The position numbers were made by a program, and so were the translations under genes. A stretch of DNA of 64,000 bases from Microvelia longipes (Eukaryota > Arthropoda > Insecta > Hemiptera > Veliidae): contig JACMZG010001908.1 of the NCBI GenBank assembly GCA_018340805.1, forward strand, positions 43,331,831-43,395,830, read 5' to 3'. The notes beneath the pieces are model-generated. The model ran no database searches and was not told the origin of the DNA. It saw only the letters and a program-made list of their open reading frames with translations. Below are positions 1 through 13,509 of the stretch, piece by piece (the stretch's first letter is position 1; the number at the start of each line of letters is the position of its first letter).

Positions 1-262
1 ATGTCAATTAATGACAATATTTTGTTTGACTTATATATGTCAATTAATGACAATGTTTTGTTTGACATATATATGTCAATCAATGACAATGTTTTGTTTG
101 ACATATATATATGTCAATCAATGAATGTTTTATTTGACATATATATGTCAATCAATGACAATGTTTGTTTGACATATATATGTCAATCAATGATGTTTTG
201 TTTGACTTATATATGTTAATCAATGAATGTTTTGTTTGACATATTTATGTCAATCAATAAAA
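1..262 (+). repeat. ~36-bp minisatellite
   Basis: About seven units of ATGTCAATCAATGACAATGT + TTTGTTTGACATATAT start at the window edge. The open frame across it is a by-product of the unit. The array may begin before the window. Confidence 0.9.
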
Positions 263-344
263 CCGAAATTAATTTTGATAATACAATTAAACATTGAACC
301 ATATGTGAAAAACATTTAAGCCCAACCTAAACACTATATAATGA

Positions 345-525
345 TTTTTTTTTTAAAATGTTTGTGGGGTCATTTTTGGGGGTTCATGACGTCACACATA
401 TTTGATAAACAATACGGTTCGAGACATTAACAAAGTTGATTTTTGTACTCAGTTTCATTTCGATCCAAGAAAGCGTTCGAAAGTTATCGTGTCCTACAGA
501 AACGTCTAGGACACAAACAATTAGT
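345..525 (-). repeat. Copy of the 38180 repeat family
   Basis: GGGTTCATGACGTCACACAT, TTTGTACTCAGTTTCATTTC and AGTTATCGTGTCCTACAGAA are the inverse of the 38180 copy. It runs up to the TA tract at 532. Confidence 0.55.
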
Positions 526-531
526 ACTTAC

Positions 532-661
<130 letters not shown>

Positions 662-1379
662 TATTTCTTGATCAGAGAGACCCACTTTTATAAAAATCTA
701 CTACATCCCTCTCCATGACTCCAACCTCATAAGCTTTGAAATTTTTCTTTGAAAATTTGCTGAAACATCTTATCGTTTAAACAGTGATCATTTTATATTG
801 AAATTTGTTTTCTTTTCAAACTCCGGCAAATTTTTAAATCCGCTCTAAAACAGTGTAATTTTGGTCTTTGATTGTGTATCCCTTGTCAGTGTCTTAGATT
901 GAATTTTCTGGGTTAATATCAATTGAAAAGCTACTGGTGATTCTGTCGACATGATCTGGGTTAACAACCTTTTCCTGGGCTGTCTCGGCTAAGTCGGTTA
1001 CACTCTCATCCTAGCCCCACTGACTAGACTTCTTAACTCCCGGTGTCTTTAGACCCTTTACTATCCAGTCTTCGACCCTTTTTCCCAAAAGTATCCCATG
1101 TTTCCTTTCCTCGTTATCTTTTACAGTCTACACTTTGTCGATATTTATTAGGTCCTTACTTGCTAAATATTTGTCAAAACTAACTCTAACAGCAGTAAAC
1201 AGGGATTAACTTATTGACTAACCAAAAGACTTATGCTCGAGTATGATTGATTATCGTGCATGATCTAATGATTATGGAACGCCTAACGTTGAAAAACTTT
1301 GGTCTCGGTGTACTCAACCTCAGAATAATGTTATCATCAGCTAGTATGATATAACTTTAAACTCGCTTCGCTTCTCCAT

Positions 1380-1642
1380 GACAAGTATATCCATGATTTT
1401 TGTGGGATCAAAAAAGTTAGTGTTGAGTTGAGTGTGGTCAGTGCTGTTTAGGTGATCGCTGAGAATAAAACGGATGTATTTACTCTCTGAGGACGAGCGA
1501 AGCGAGTCCGAACATGCTGCAGTATAAATTTAGCGAGTTGTATATTCTAAGGATGAGCGAAGCTAATCCGAAGTAGGGCGGATGAGTGTATCGAATCCAA
1601 TGCTATAAGGAAAAGTTCCGAGGTATCCCGTACCAGAATTTT
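1380..1642 (+). repeat. 5S-core element, second half only
   Basis: It contains ACAAGTATATCCATGATTTT, a 5S-like core at 1405-1463 (GAGTGTGGTCAGTGCTG...GGTGATCGCTGAGAATA), GAGGACGAGCGAAGCGAGTC and GATGAGCGAAGCTAATCCGA. It ends TTCCGAGGTATCCCGTACCA. Confidence 0.75.
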
Positions 1643-2159
1643 TTATATAAAATGTATTTTTGTGTTTTTTACGTATTAATTTTTAATTTATTTTCACTAA
1701 TGTAATTAAAACATTCTTTCAGTCAAGTAATATCTCATTTTGCCTGTAAAAGCTTTTGATATTCCCTTTTTAATTTAATTTAATTAAACTTTTTATTTTT
1801 TCCAAAGGAAAAGAGCAAAATCGATTTCTTACTTTTGTCAAAATAACATTTTTTTAATTTTTACTAAATTCAAATAATTTGCTTGGTTGAATTTAAGTTT
1901 TATCTTTATTCATGAATAAAGAATTAATTTTATGAATTTATTTATTTCAAAACAATAGTTTCCTTATACCGACGGTAGTAGGTGAGAAGTGAAAAATGAT
2001 CACAGACAATATTCAATATTTTATTTACTCGGTTTACAATTGATATAGTTACTGATATTAATTGTTTTCGATGTTTGAAGTCGGTAAGACGTGAAACGTA
2101 ATTTGGTGAAAAGGTGACGTTTTGGTGATTTGGATGTGTGTTGATAAAAGCTTCAACGC

Positions 2160-2162
<3 letters not shown>

Positions 2163-2204
<42 letters not shown>

Positions 2205-2209
2205 ATATA

Positions 2210-2240
<31 letters not shown>

Positions 2241-2243
2241 TAT
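2163..2243. repeat. (TA)n microsatellite
   Basis: TA tract with several TTATA interruptions. Confidence 0.95.
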
Positions 2244-2509
2244 TGTTTATAATTCATTTTTATGACAAATTATTTTAAATCAACGAACTCTGTTTTTATA
2301 TTTTTTAAACTTTTATTTTAAATTTTGCATGGGCCCATAGTAGACAAAGACTATGATTATTTCGTAAAAAAAATGATTTATTTAATTTATATAAAAATGT
2401 ATATATTTTTTAAGTTCTCTTAAGATAAATTTTTTTTTTTAATCAAACTTAGTGCATATATCAACCTTGATGGGACAAGAACGCTATTAAAACGCGCTAA
2501 AACCTTTAG

Positions 2510-2700
2510 AGCCAGAGCTGAAAAAATGTGACTCATTTTTTACTACTTCAAACCAAATATATCATAAAATATGCCTTTAATTATTACGGAAAACATATTC
2601 TGCCCATCCAGAGTGGAAGCAATTCATATGAGTGCGCATGCTCAAAATTTCAGAAAATCGGTCAGATTTCAGTTTTCTTGAATTAAGAAAACTGACTCTA
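2510..2700 (+). repeat. Partial foldback element (37481 family)
   Basis: GAAAAAATGTGACTCATTTT, TACTACTTCAAACCAAATAT and GCGCATGCTCAAAATTTCAG match the left arm. The right arm is absent. Confidence 0.65.
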
Positions 2701-3019
2701 CTGCAAATAATAGTGCGCACTGCCAATTTTAGAGACAAAATAGATAATTATGCGCATTTCCTTTAAAAATATAGATACAATATTATTTTTTACGATTAGT
2801 TAATCGTAAAATAATATTATTAAAAATAATATTATTATTTTCCTTATAATAATAATAATAAAAAAAATAGTTACAAGCAGTGCTTGATAAATTAGTAACT
2901 GCATAGATTATAAAGCATAAACAGGTACTTTAAAAATGAAAGGTTATTAAGCACGGAAACACGCATTCCAAGTAAAAATTAGCCCGGCATCTGGACCAAC
3001 GCGCCAGAATTATTTTAAA

Positions 3020-3705
3020 GTGGCAGGTGTCGAATGAGTTAAATTTTAAATTGATGGGTGTTAAAGCAAAACGCACCTCTGAATGAGTTAAAGTTTATAA
3101 TTTTTAAGTAACAGGTGTTTAAAAAGCTAAACGCACCTTTGAATGAGTAAGGCTTTATATTTTTAACTAACATGTGTTATAGCTAAACGCACCTCTGAAT
3201 GAGTAAGGCGTTATATTTTTAATGTAATAGGTGTTTAAAAAGCTAAATGCACCTCTGAATGAGTTAAAGTTTATAATTCTTTACTAACAGGTGTTATAGC
3301 TAAACGCACCTCTGAATGAGTAAGGCTTTATATTTTTAATGTAATACGTGTTTTAAAGCTAAACGCACCTCTGAATGAGTAAGGCTTTATATTTAATGTT
3401 TGAAAGCTGCACCTCTGAATGAGTAAGGCTTTATATTTTTAATGTAATAGGTGTTTAAAAAGCTAAACGCACTTCTAAATGAGTTAAAGTTTATAATTTT
3501 TAAGTATAACGTGTTATAGCTAAACGCACCTTGAATGAGTATAAGAGTTTATATTTTTAATGTAATAGGTGTTTTAAAGCTAAACGCATTTCTGAATGAC
3601 TTAAAGTTTATAACTTTTATGTAACAGGTATTATAGCTAAACGCACCTCTGAATGAGTAATGATTTATATTTTTAATGTTTAGGTGTTAAAAAAAAGCTG
3701 AACGC
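3020..3705 (+). repeat. ~62-bp minisatellite
   Basis: About eleven units share GCTAAACGCACCTCTGAATG + AGTAAGGCTTTATATTTTTA + ATGTAATAGGTGTT, with length changes between units. Confidence 0.9.
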
Positions 3706-3879
3706 GCCAAGGTGAAAATCCATTAAACTAAAGCTGTCTTTAAGTATTTCAAGTAAAGAGAAATCTCCAGAAAAGATTTCCTCTACAACATCTTCTCTCC
3801 CTGTTAATCCTCATCTCTGTAATTCCTTCCTTATCTTAATATCAAAAAGAAAATGTATCAATTTTCACCTTGCAATGAC

Positions 3880-4190
3880 TTTTGTTTTTTCTTTCGTTTT
3901 TTACTTCTTCTCGTTTATACTGTTGGTATATAGAAAAATATTGAGTTTGCGAAAAAATCGTAACCGGAGGTTTAACTAAATTATCTAAGGCAGGTGTTTT
4001 TGAAACCTCCTGAGGTGTTTTCACAAAGTTGTCTTTGTTATGTGTGAGTGTGTTATTATCGTAGCTCCTGAAGTATTTATGCTAGAGAGTTGAAACTGTT
4101 TACAAAAGTTATTCTACCGCTGTAGGTGCGCTATTAGGAAATTAAGTTTTGACTAAAATTTGCTACCAAATCTGAGGTACTCAGTATTCG
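3880..4190 (+). repeat. 5S-core family, first half only
   Basis: TTTTTACTTCTTCTCGTTTA, GCGAAAAAATCGTAACCGGA, CCTCCTGAGGTGTTTTCACA, TTATCGTAGCTCCTGAAGTA and TTTATGCTAGAGAGTTGAAA mark the first half, without the 5S-like core. Confidence 0.65.
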
Positions 4191-4199
4191 ATCTTTATT

Positions 4200-7100
4200 A
4201 TTGATAGCCTACGAATTAACGAAATATCCTTCTTTCTAATGTGAATTCTGAATCTTTAATTTTAAGTTAAAATGTCTAATTTATAGACATTGGGCTTTTA
4301 TTCCTATATAAACAAGAGGCCTTCGGACTCTAAGCTGATGCGCGGCGTCTGAGCTGGGAGCCGCTTCGCGCTACATGGTTATTGTATTTTATCAGTTCGT
4401 CATATTTCGGGCTTAGGGGTGGGCCTAGCCAGAATCTAGCTGGTCTAGATAAACTTGACCCACTGTGAGTTAGTCGCGGCACTAGCCTGAGCTGTGAGCT
4501 TGGATAGAGTCTGGTTGGGCTAGATGAACTAGACACACTGTCTAGTTTGTATGACTTGATCATATTTGCTGAATTATGTTGTGTCTTGACCAAATATTAA
4601 GATACATAAAAAATACGAACTCTCTACAACCCGTATTTTTAAAAACTAATTTTGAATTTGCATATTTACCCGCATTTTAAACCTCAAAACTACGATATAT
4701 AGCCACAGATATAAGTCAGTTGTGAAGCAATATAAGTCAGTTATATTAAAGAATACCAATATTATTTTCTTTTTCTAGATTTTTTGCCTCTAGTGCCCAA
4801 TACATAGTCACAGGGAGAATATGCAAGAACATGCAACTAGTTTAAGCGAATTTCCAAGGGAAAACCGAGCTTTATTTGGTTTGGAAAATAAAGTGGTAAA
4901 GTGGTTTTGGCGAATTTTTAATGAGTTTAGGAGGTTGGGGTCCTTGAGGGGGGCAGGGGTTGGGGTCGATTTTTTTAGATGACGGAATAACAGGGACTCA
5001 TAGACAATTTTGCCTGAACTACTCAGCAATTCTCAAAAATGTGACATTCCGGTTGGTTTCGGATTTTTTTGCAAACAAAATACTTTTTCTATATTTATAC
5101 CAATGGTATGAATTGGGAAAAGTAAAAAATGCAATTATTGTTAACTTAATTGTTGATTCTATAGTTGCGCTCTTTGCTCCCTGCGTTTATTTCAAGAATT
5201 AAAACAATCCAGACTGAATCCTTATTTCAAAAGTTGACGAAATGTTGGTATTGTTTCTCAAATAAAGCTAAGTCAAAACGCAGACTACTCAAATATTTAT
5301 GGAAAATACATAAGTTTCGTTTATTTCAAAACATTCTTTACAGCTTCCATTAAGTGTGAGGATGAAATTTAGGCTTAAAGCACAGCTTTTAAGATTTCCA
5401 CTTGCTCTTTTTGAAGCTAAGTTCATTTGTAAATACAAAAATCCACTTATTTTCTTTAAAAAGCAATTTGAATTTTCTGTAAATTTTCAACTCCTTATCT
5501 ATTTTTTTTAAATTTTAAGAGTTCCATGTTTTGTTTATTTATTTAAAAAAGTCAAATTAAGCTTTTTAAATCCGTGAAAATTATTTTAAAAATATTCTGG
5601 CGTGAAGATCCAGAAGCTGGGAAAATGTTCTTTGAATTGCTCGACTTAAGCGAATTTTCGAGAAAAAAAAAACTTTTTTTTCGGTGGATAAAAACCACCC
5701 AAAAATACAAGTTTTTTGTATTTCTTGTGAGTTAATTCATTGTCGAAGTTTTTTAATTCATACATAAAACGCATTATGCAGACGGCTGAGGGCTGTTTTT
5801 TGAGTTTATATCAGTCCTAACTCAAAAAATAGCCCTACAAAGGGGTTTAATTATGGGTGTCACCTTAAAGAGGAGTGTTCAAGGTAGTTTTCCTAGCAAC
5901 AAGAGGTTCTCAAATTGGCTCATTAAGCTTCAATGTACCGTCAAAAAGTTTCTAAATTTTTGTCAAAATTTTTGAGTTATGCCTATTTTTTACACTTGAA
6001 TACAACTATGTAGTTTCCAAAAACTTCAGCTTTCCAAAAAAAATCAATATTTTAAAGCTAGGTTGTATACTTTCTGAGATATCAGCTATTTTCTGAATGC
6101 AAGTCAAGGAATTTAAAAAAAAGCATGAAATTTGACCTTGTGGGAAAACGGTTGAGAATAGGACCATAGTTTTTTATGAAGTTTTTTGTTGGAAATGAGC
6201 TTTTGTACCACCTCCTTTCGGGAAGGGAGTTTTATTTTGTACAATCTATTAATGTATTAAAATATAATAATTTTATTATTATTTTATAATAATATTATTT
6301 TAATATATTATAATATATTAATATATTGTCGTGTAGTTTTATATACACTACACGGCATAGCATTATGAATGAAAATATTGATTTATTTAATACAAATTTT
6401 ACTAAAAATTTACAAAAATAAATTGTTACATAATATATCAATTAAATTTCTTGACCTATGACCGTCGACATAATAATATAGAGTCATCAATTTATGCTAA
6501 TTTTTAGCGCATTTTCTTTAAAAAATCGAAAAAATTAAAAAACAAACTGTGATGCTACTGATTAGGTTATTTAATATGCGCCGAAAACGTAAGCAAAAAA
6601 TGGTTCGATAAGTAAGAAAGGGAGCTATTCTAAGAAAATTCGCCCGGCCTGCAAAAGACCTATACACCAAAATTATTTTGAAGTTGAAATGAGACGATTA
6701 AAATTAGCGCTGGTCCAAGATTCGAACATGAGAACCCTAGCTACGAGTGAGTAATCTAATCAATTCCGGAACTGTTTGATTTGATTCTGCTTCCCAAAAA
6801 ACATCCAAAACGACACCCTACTCGAAATATATTATCAACCGTATTTCAGGTTATCCGATGATATATTACGGTCTTTTTGACTCTTTAGTACCCCTTAAAC
6901 CCTTAATTTTAATGCTTTTTTGAAAATTTCGCTGCCTCAACGAAATAGGGAAAAGTTTTGCACTAAGACTTATTTTTGTCGTCAGGGACCTCTGAAACGA
7001 ATTTTGGACCCACTCCCGGATTCCCTCCTCTCACCACAAGTGCCGAGGATCACTTATTAGCGATTTTTTTTCAATGAAAATTCGCTAAAACTTTAAGAGG

Positions 7101-7360
7101 TAAAAGTAAAAAATAAAATCATGAAATATTAATTTTTGAATTGTTTAACTTTTTAGAGCTTGTTTTCTTTTCTTTTTTGGATTTTTATTTAGATATTTAT
7201 GTTTGTCTTTTTATTGTAAAAAGAACTGGTGACGAGTTTTTTTGTTGGTAATTTACATTTATTTTTTCTTTGATTCGAAAATTACCACTTTTTCGTGGAT
7301 AAAATCAACACATCAAATGTTTGGACCAAATTTCCTTCTTTTTATTATTTCATGGGTGTA
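4200..7360. other. AT-rich non-coding stretch with few landmarks
   Basis: No gene recognised. Short frames (4330-4593 minus, 4808-5353) have no recognisable motif. 6329-6356 is a GTCGTGTAGT...ACTACACGGC hairpin. 4310-4380 has GAGGCCTTCGGACTC and GCCGCTTCGCGC stretches echoed at 11725-11770 and 38615-38670. Confidence 0.6.
6480..6730 (+). repeat. Interspersed repeat (6480/43540 family)
   Basis: GCGCATTTTCTTTAAAAAAT, TTCGATAAGTAAGAAAGGGA and AAAATTCGCCCGGCCTGC recur at 43540-43800 (TCGATAAGCAAGAAAGTGGA, AAAATTTGCCCGACTTGG). A third, shorter copy ends at about 3020. Function unknown. Confidence 0.5.
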
Positions 7361-7406
7361 ATACATCACTAGTTATAAATGAGAAGTTTAGTTATAATAT
7401 ACAAAC

Positions 7407-7460
<54 letters not shown>

Positions 7461-7485
7461 TATATATATATATATATATATATAT
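7407..7485. repeat. (TA)n microsatellite
   Basis: TA tract that forms the left edge of the 7483-9685 inverted array. Confidence 0.95.
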
Positions 7486-9679
7486 AACTCTATTCATAAA
7501 GACAAAAATATATACAAAAACACTCAGAAACAGAAAGCATGGACGATACACGAAGATCAGCTACCGAAGAGTTCTTCTTAAAACCGGTAAGGCGATGGCT
7601 ATGGAGACTAGTTGAAAGTTGATATGAAGCTGCAGACGATAAAAAGTTGTGCTCTGACCCACGGACTTGCGACGGCTTTGACTTAACGGAGGTTTAAAAG
7701 GATCCTTTAGCGTGTACACAAACGCTCACCTCGTCAGAGTCTTTAGCTGCAAAGTTTGAAGATCTGAGATTGTGGATATGTGAAGATCATAGTGATACCG
7801 CTATTGCAAAAATAGGCAGACTTGGAATAAAAACAACAGGTAGAAGTAAAACTAATCGGACGCAGATGATAGAGTGAGGACGTTGACACAAACAAAAGAT
7901 TAAAGGTGACAATAAGAAAGATAAAAGATGACTGAAGAGCGAAGAGGTAATAACAGATGGTGAAAAAACAAACACATAACACACGAAGAAAAACAGATGG
8001 ACTCACAGAGTCTGGTCACATAATATATAAGGAAATCTAAAGTCGCACTGCGATCATATAACTCTATTCATAAAGACAAAAATATATACAAAAACACTCA
8101 GAACAGAAAGCATGGACGATACACGAAGATCAGCTACCGAGAGTTCTTCTTAAAACCGGTAAGGCGATGGCTATGGAGACTAGTTGAAAGTTGATATGAA
8201 GCTGCAGACGATAAAAGAGTTGTGCTCTGACCCACGGACTTGCGACCGGGCTTTGACTTAACGGAGGTTTAAAAAGGATCCTTTAGCGTGTACACAAACG
8301 CTCACCTCGTCAGAGTCTTTAGCTGCAAAGTTTGAAGATCTGAGATTGTGGATATGTGAAGATCATAGTGATACCGCTATTGCAAAAATAGGCAGACTTG
8401 GAATAAAAACAACAGGTAGAAGTAAAACTAATCGGACGCAGATGATAGAGTGAGGACGTTGACACAAACAAAAGATTAAAGGTGACAATAACAAAGATAA
8501 AAGATGACTGAAGAGCGAAGAGGTAATAACAGATGGTGAAAAAACAAACACATAACACACGAAGCAAAAAAAGATGGACTCACAGAGTCTGGTCACATAA
8601 TATATAAGGAAATCTAAAGTCGCACTGCGATCATATAACTCTATTCATAAAGACAAAAATATATACAAAAACACTCAGAAACAGAAAGCATGGACGATAC
8701 ACGAAGATCAGCTACCGAAGAGTTCTTCTTAAAACCGGTAAGGCGATGGCTATGGAGACTAGTTGAAAGTTGATATGAAGCTGCAGACGATAAAAGTTGT
8801 GCTCTGACCCACGGACTTGCGACCGGGCTTTGACTTAACGGAGGTTTAAAAAGGATCCTTTTTAAACCTCCGTTAAGTCAAAGCCCGGTCGCAAGTCCGT
8901 GGGTCAGAGCACAACTCTTTTATCGTCTGCAGCTTCATATCAACTTTCAACTAGTCTCCATAGCCATCGCCTTACCGGTTTTAAGAAGAACTCTTCGGTA
9001 GCTGATCTTCGTGTATCGTCCATGCTTTCTGTTTCTGAGTGTTTTTGTATATATTTTTGTCTTTATGAATAGAGTTATATGATCGCAGGCGACTTAGATT
9101 TCCTATATATTATGTGACCAGACTCTGTGAGCCATCTGTTTTCTTCGTGTGTTATGTGTTTGTTTTTTCACCATCTGTTATTACCTCTTCGCTCTTCAGT
9201 CATCTTTTATCTTTCTTATTGTCACCTTTAATCTTTTGTTTGTGTCAACGTCCTCACTCTATCATCTGCGTCCGATTAGTTTTACTTCTACCTGTTGTTT
9301 TTATTCCAAGTCTGCCTATTTTTGCAATAGCGGTATCACTATGATCTTCACATATCCACAATCTCAGATCTTCAAACTTTGCAGCTAAAGACTCTGACGA
9401 GGTGAGCGTTTGTGTACACGCTAAAGGATCCTTTTTAAACCTCCGTTAAGTCAAAGCCCGGTCGCAAGTCCGTGGGTCAGAGCACAACTCTTTTATCGTC
9501 TGCAGCTTCATATCAACTTTCAACTAGTCTCCATAGCCATCGCCTTACCGGTTTTAAGAAGAACTCTTCGGTAGCTGATCTTCGTGTATCGTCCATGCTT
9601 TCTGTTTCTGAGTGTTTTTGTATATATTTTTGTCTTTATGAATAGAGTTATATGATCGCAGTGCGACTTTAGATTTCCT

Positions 9680-9685
<6 letters not shown>
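7483..9685. repeat. 2.2-kb inverted array of ~575-bp units
   Basis: Units starting ATAACTCTATTCATAAAGAC begin at about 7485, 8056 and 8633 on the plus strand. The third stops at 8855, where the sequence turns round on the perfect palindrome GGTTTAAAAAGGATCCTTTT + TAAACC. The right side repeats the same units inverted to 9685. Copies differ by scattered single-base changes and one-base gaps. Both outer ends run into (TA)n tracts. Short frames inside recur on both sides and carry no recognisable domain. Confidence 0.9.
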
Positions 9686-9710
<25 letters not shown>

Positions 9711-9739
9711 ATATTATAATATATATATATATATATATA

Positions 9740-9814
<75 letters not shown>
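9684..9814. repeat. (TA)n(TG)n compound microsatellite
   Basis: About 70 bp of TA followed by about 60 bp of pure TG, at the right edge of the inverted array. TG runs favour left-handed DNA. Confidence 0.95.
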
Positions 9815-9820
<6 letters not shown>

Positions 9821-10229
9821 TTAATTCTTTGTGTCAATATATATTTTAAATATTTGATTACTTTACTCGATTCTGAATTTATTTACCAACTTAAAACTTT
9901 TCTTGTTCATAAAATGTATATAAGCCTGTCTATTTATTTACTTGATTATTTCGTCGTATTTACTTTCAATTTGATAGCAATTAGAAACACGTTGTCTAAC
10001 GATTCGTTCTGTTTGTTTTACTTTTTTCTTTGTGTTTTCGATGGAACTTTTTTTGTTTTATTTGTTTATTTATTCAATTTAAAGTTTGTGTAAATTTTAA
10101 ATGTTTATTGAGTAAACATGTATTCAATGTATTTTGTGTAATATGATACACAAATATTACACTTTGAAAAAGATTTATATGAAGCGTTAAAATATTTGTG
10201 TTTTATTTTTAGGATTTTTATAATTAGTA

Positions 10230-10460
10230 CTTAAATATCGGGTACAGGGTACTTTGGAACTGTTCAGCTACCTCACCATATCGTATTCGCTACGCCCATC
10301 GGTATACACTTATACACCTCTTCGGTTCAAGTTCGCTGGTTCTCCTTAGTCCTAACGTAACAAACGTGACCTTGGAACCTGTAGGGCTCTTAGTCGTGCC
10401 CCGAAAAGTGGTCTACTACTTCAGATCGGAGTGTTTTGGCTCCTGAACCCCTGGAAAGTA
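10230..10460 (-). repeat. 5S-core family end fragment
   Basis: ATCGGGTACAGGGTACTTTG and TATTCGCTACGCCCATCGG correspond to the inverted CCCGTACCCGAT terminus. The rest does not match clearly. Confidence 0.45.
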
Positions 10461-10655
10461 TAAAAATTTGCCTAAAAAACTGTTTTTGCCCTACAGCGCT
10501 GTTCCTTTTAGCATCATAATAAAGGTTTTTTAAAAAATATTAACCTTTTTTAAATTAATAGTTTATTATTTACAACTAAATATCTTTTTACAGTAAATAA
10601 ATTAAATTATAATATATTATAAATTTAATTTATATAAATAATTATAATATAATAT

Positions 10656-10660
<5 letters not shown>

Positions 10661-10724
<64 letters not shown>

Positions 10725-10731
10725 ATATATA
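10661..10731. repeat. (TA)n microsatellite
   Basis: Nearly pure TA tract. Confidence 0.95.
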
Positions 10732-10753
10732 AAATCTCAAACACCTGATAAAA

Positions 10754-10882
10754 ATATGTTTCCTAAAGTGTACAAACAACCTCATGAACTTAATGCTTTG
10801 ATAAACAATGTTTCCTAAAATGTACAAACAACCTCATGAACTTAATGCTTTGATAAACAATGTTTCCTAAAATGTACAAAAC
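10754..10882 (+). repeat. ~54-bp tandem repeat, 2.5 copies
   Basis: ATGTTTCCTAAAATGTACAA + ACAACCTCATGAACTTAATG + CTTTGATAAACA repeats directly after a TA tract. Confidence 0.85.
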
Positions 10883-11771
10883 CTATAAATCTCTTTTCGC
10901 TAAAAGGGCCTGAATGATATTGAAAAAAATTCACTTATTAAGAAGTCTTTTTTTTTTTAAATTTGTTTAGTAAAAAACTTTTTTTCTAAAAATGCTGTTT
11001 GTATTGTTTATTTTTTACTTATAAAGTAAATAGAACTTACTAATTTCCTTTTTTTAATTTTTATTTCCCGATTTAATTAAAATGGCAATTACAGGGAAAT
11101 AGAAGAAAGCAATGAGCTTGAAAGGCTCCAGGGCAAAGGATCAAGCTCTTAAGTTTCTCTCGATTCAAACTCTAGTTCCGTTTATTATAAAGCGGACAAG
11201 CCTTTCCAACAATTACATCTCTTATATCTTAAACAGTTGTTAAATAATTAAAGTTGAGATTTTATTGGTGAATACAAGTGGGTATTTATTGTGTTGTTTT
11301 AGGGGTTTTTGATATAATTATGGTGCTAATTTGCAACTTTTTAAGTAGTTTAAGAGCTTTGACGCTTAAAATTTTACTTCAGAAAATTTTCAATTTACAT
11401 TATTGTTTTCAAATATTCTTTAATCTAAAATGAATACTTAAAATGGCCATTACGCTTGAATGGCGAAAGATATTGTATAGCTATTGTCCCCATTTGAGCT
11501 TAAATTCAAAAGTGTCCCTTTTAATTTATTTCGTTTAGAGACTTTTACTTTTCCTCATTTATACCGTAGGCGTTAGGATAGTTTTGTGTTTACAAAAAAC
11601 TTTCCTACACCGGTATTTCATCTGAAGTATGTATTAAAATGTGAATGTAATTTCATCTTTCAAATGTATTAAACACATAAGTGTTTTCAGAACATTTAAT
11701 AGGAAATACTTACTGTATTAGAAAATAAACAAGAGGCAATCGGCCTCTTAGCCGCTTCGTGGCTAAGAAGC

Positions 11772-11833
<62 letters not shown>
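11772..11833. repeat. (TA)n microsatellite
   Basis: TA tract followed by CCAGGGAGACCCCGTCTTTC. A relative of that flank (GAGAGACCCACTTTTATAAA) also follows the TA tract at 661, so both may belong to one (TA)n-bearing repeat. Confidence 0.9.
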
Positions 11834-11835
<2 letters not shown>

Positions 11836-12368
11836 AGGGAGACCCCGTCTTTCAAAAAATCTATTCTTTATTCCATGACCCCAACCTCATAAGCTCATTT
11901 TTTGTTAGAAAATTCGCTAAAAGAAATATATTTTATATTAATCTCCTGATGGCAATATCTCCTTAGGTAACGTAAATATAAATTTCTAACATGCTGATGT
12001 ACATGATGAGTGGCAGCTTGAAAGGCATGTTTTATTAAACATTCCAATCCGAGGTTGAGAGGCATTCCTCGTGCAAGACAAGGGTCTGTCTCCCTGGACA
12101 TATTGCTCTCGTATTCATGCCTGTCTCTCTCCCCTTGAAATCACTTAATAACAGCTTTGTAAAAGGAGTTGTTGTGGCATTTTCTATTAAGTGTTTCCTC
12201 AACACCTTGTTGTGGATAATTGAAATATTTCATACCTTTTACTTAATATAAACTTTTTGTGAATTTCTTTAATTCTTTTGAAATATGTTTTACGAAATAA
12301 TAATTGAAGAATATTTCTATGCTTAGGAATGCTGGAATTCAGTTTAAATTCCTTTCTTCTTAATTAAG

Positions 12369-12990
12369 ATATCTTTGTTTGAAGAATGTGCGTAATATGC
12401 AATACATTGTTAGTAATTTGGATATCTTTGATTGAAGTGCGTAATATGCAATACATTGTTAATTTGGATATCTTTGATTGAAGAATGTGCGTAATATGCA
12501 ATACATTGTTAGTAATTTGGATATCTTTGATTGAAGAATGTGCGTAATATGCAATACATTGTTAATAATTTGGATATCTTTGATTGAAGAATGTGCGTAA
12601 TATGCAATACATTGTTAATAATTTGGATATCTTTGATTGAAGAATGTGCGTAATAATGCAATACATTGTTAGGTAATTTGGATATCTTTGATTGAGGAAT
12701 GTGCGTAATGTGCAAAACATTGTTAGTAATTTGGATATCTTTGATTGAAGAATGTGCGTAATATGCAATACATTGTTAGTAATTCGTACATAATTTTGTT
12801 ATATGCAAAAAGATATTGCTTATAACAAGATATTGGTTATATGCAATACACTGTTTGTAATTCGGATATCTTTGTTTGAAGAATGTGGGTTATATACGTT
12901 AAATTGTTTGTGATTTAAATATGTTTATTTATATAATATACATTAAATTGTTAGTAAATTAAATTTGGATATCTTTGTTTAAAGAATGTA
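12369..12990 (+). repeat. ~58-bp minisatellite
   Basis: About nine units of GGATATCTTTGATTGAAGAA + TGTGCGTAATATGCAATACA + TTGTTAGTAATTT, degenerating towards the right end. Confidence 0.9.
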
Positions 12991-13509
12991 CGAAATGTAC
13001 ATTACATTGTTTGCGTGGTTTGAATATGTATGCATATTTTGAACACTGTGCGTTTTGTGAATTTCATTATTTATTGTTTCGTCATTCTTAGTATGTAGAA
13101 TGTGTGCAAAAACATATAATTGCATTCTTGTTTTTCCGTGTTTATTATGTGTGTCTAAAAATATACTACTAATAAACAAAACATCTTATCTGATTTGAAT
13201 TTGTACACCTATTAAGTAAAACAGTGGGAAAAGCATGTTGAAAGGTTTTATCTAAACTTGTAGTTCGGGCGATGTAAGAGTGCTCACTAGAATGGAGGTG
13301 TATTTGTTAATTTAGCTACCCCCTGTGATGGGGTATGTCGGTGAATAACCCACCTGTGGAAGGGTGGAGGTAGAAGGAGGAGGACTAGACGCTCCCCTCA
13401 TGTAGAAGCTTTTCGACCAGGACAGCTACCCTATACGCTTAGCACTGCGTCATATGTTATAATTCTTACTGATTCAAGTTCATATATTTTAATGTGAAGT
13501 TTGTTAATC

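Larger units (their letters stand above)
9815..11770. other. AT-rich non-coding stretch
   Basis: Apart from the small 5S-core fragment at 10230, the TA tract and the 54-bp repeat, nothing was recognised. The frame at 9854-10093 is T-rich and hydrophobic by composition only. Confidence 0.55.

Noticed and set aside
7743..9388. Recurring 65-87 aa hydrophobic frames in the inverted array
   Set aside because: They repeat with each unit on both sides of the palindrome, differ by frameshifts and have no domain; by-products of the repeat.
12369..12990. CRISPR-like regular repeats
   Set aside because: Units are contiguous without unique spacers and the DNA is animal; this is a minisatellite. The same holds for the other arrays.
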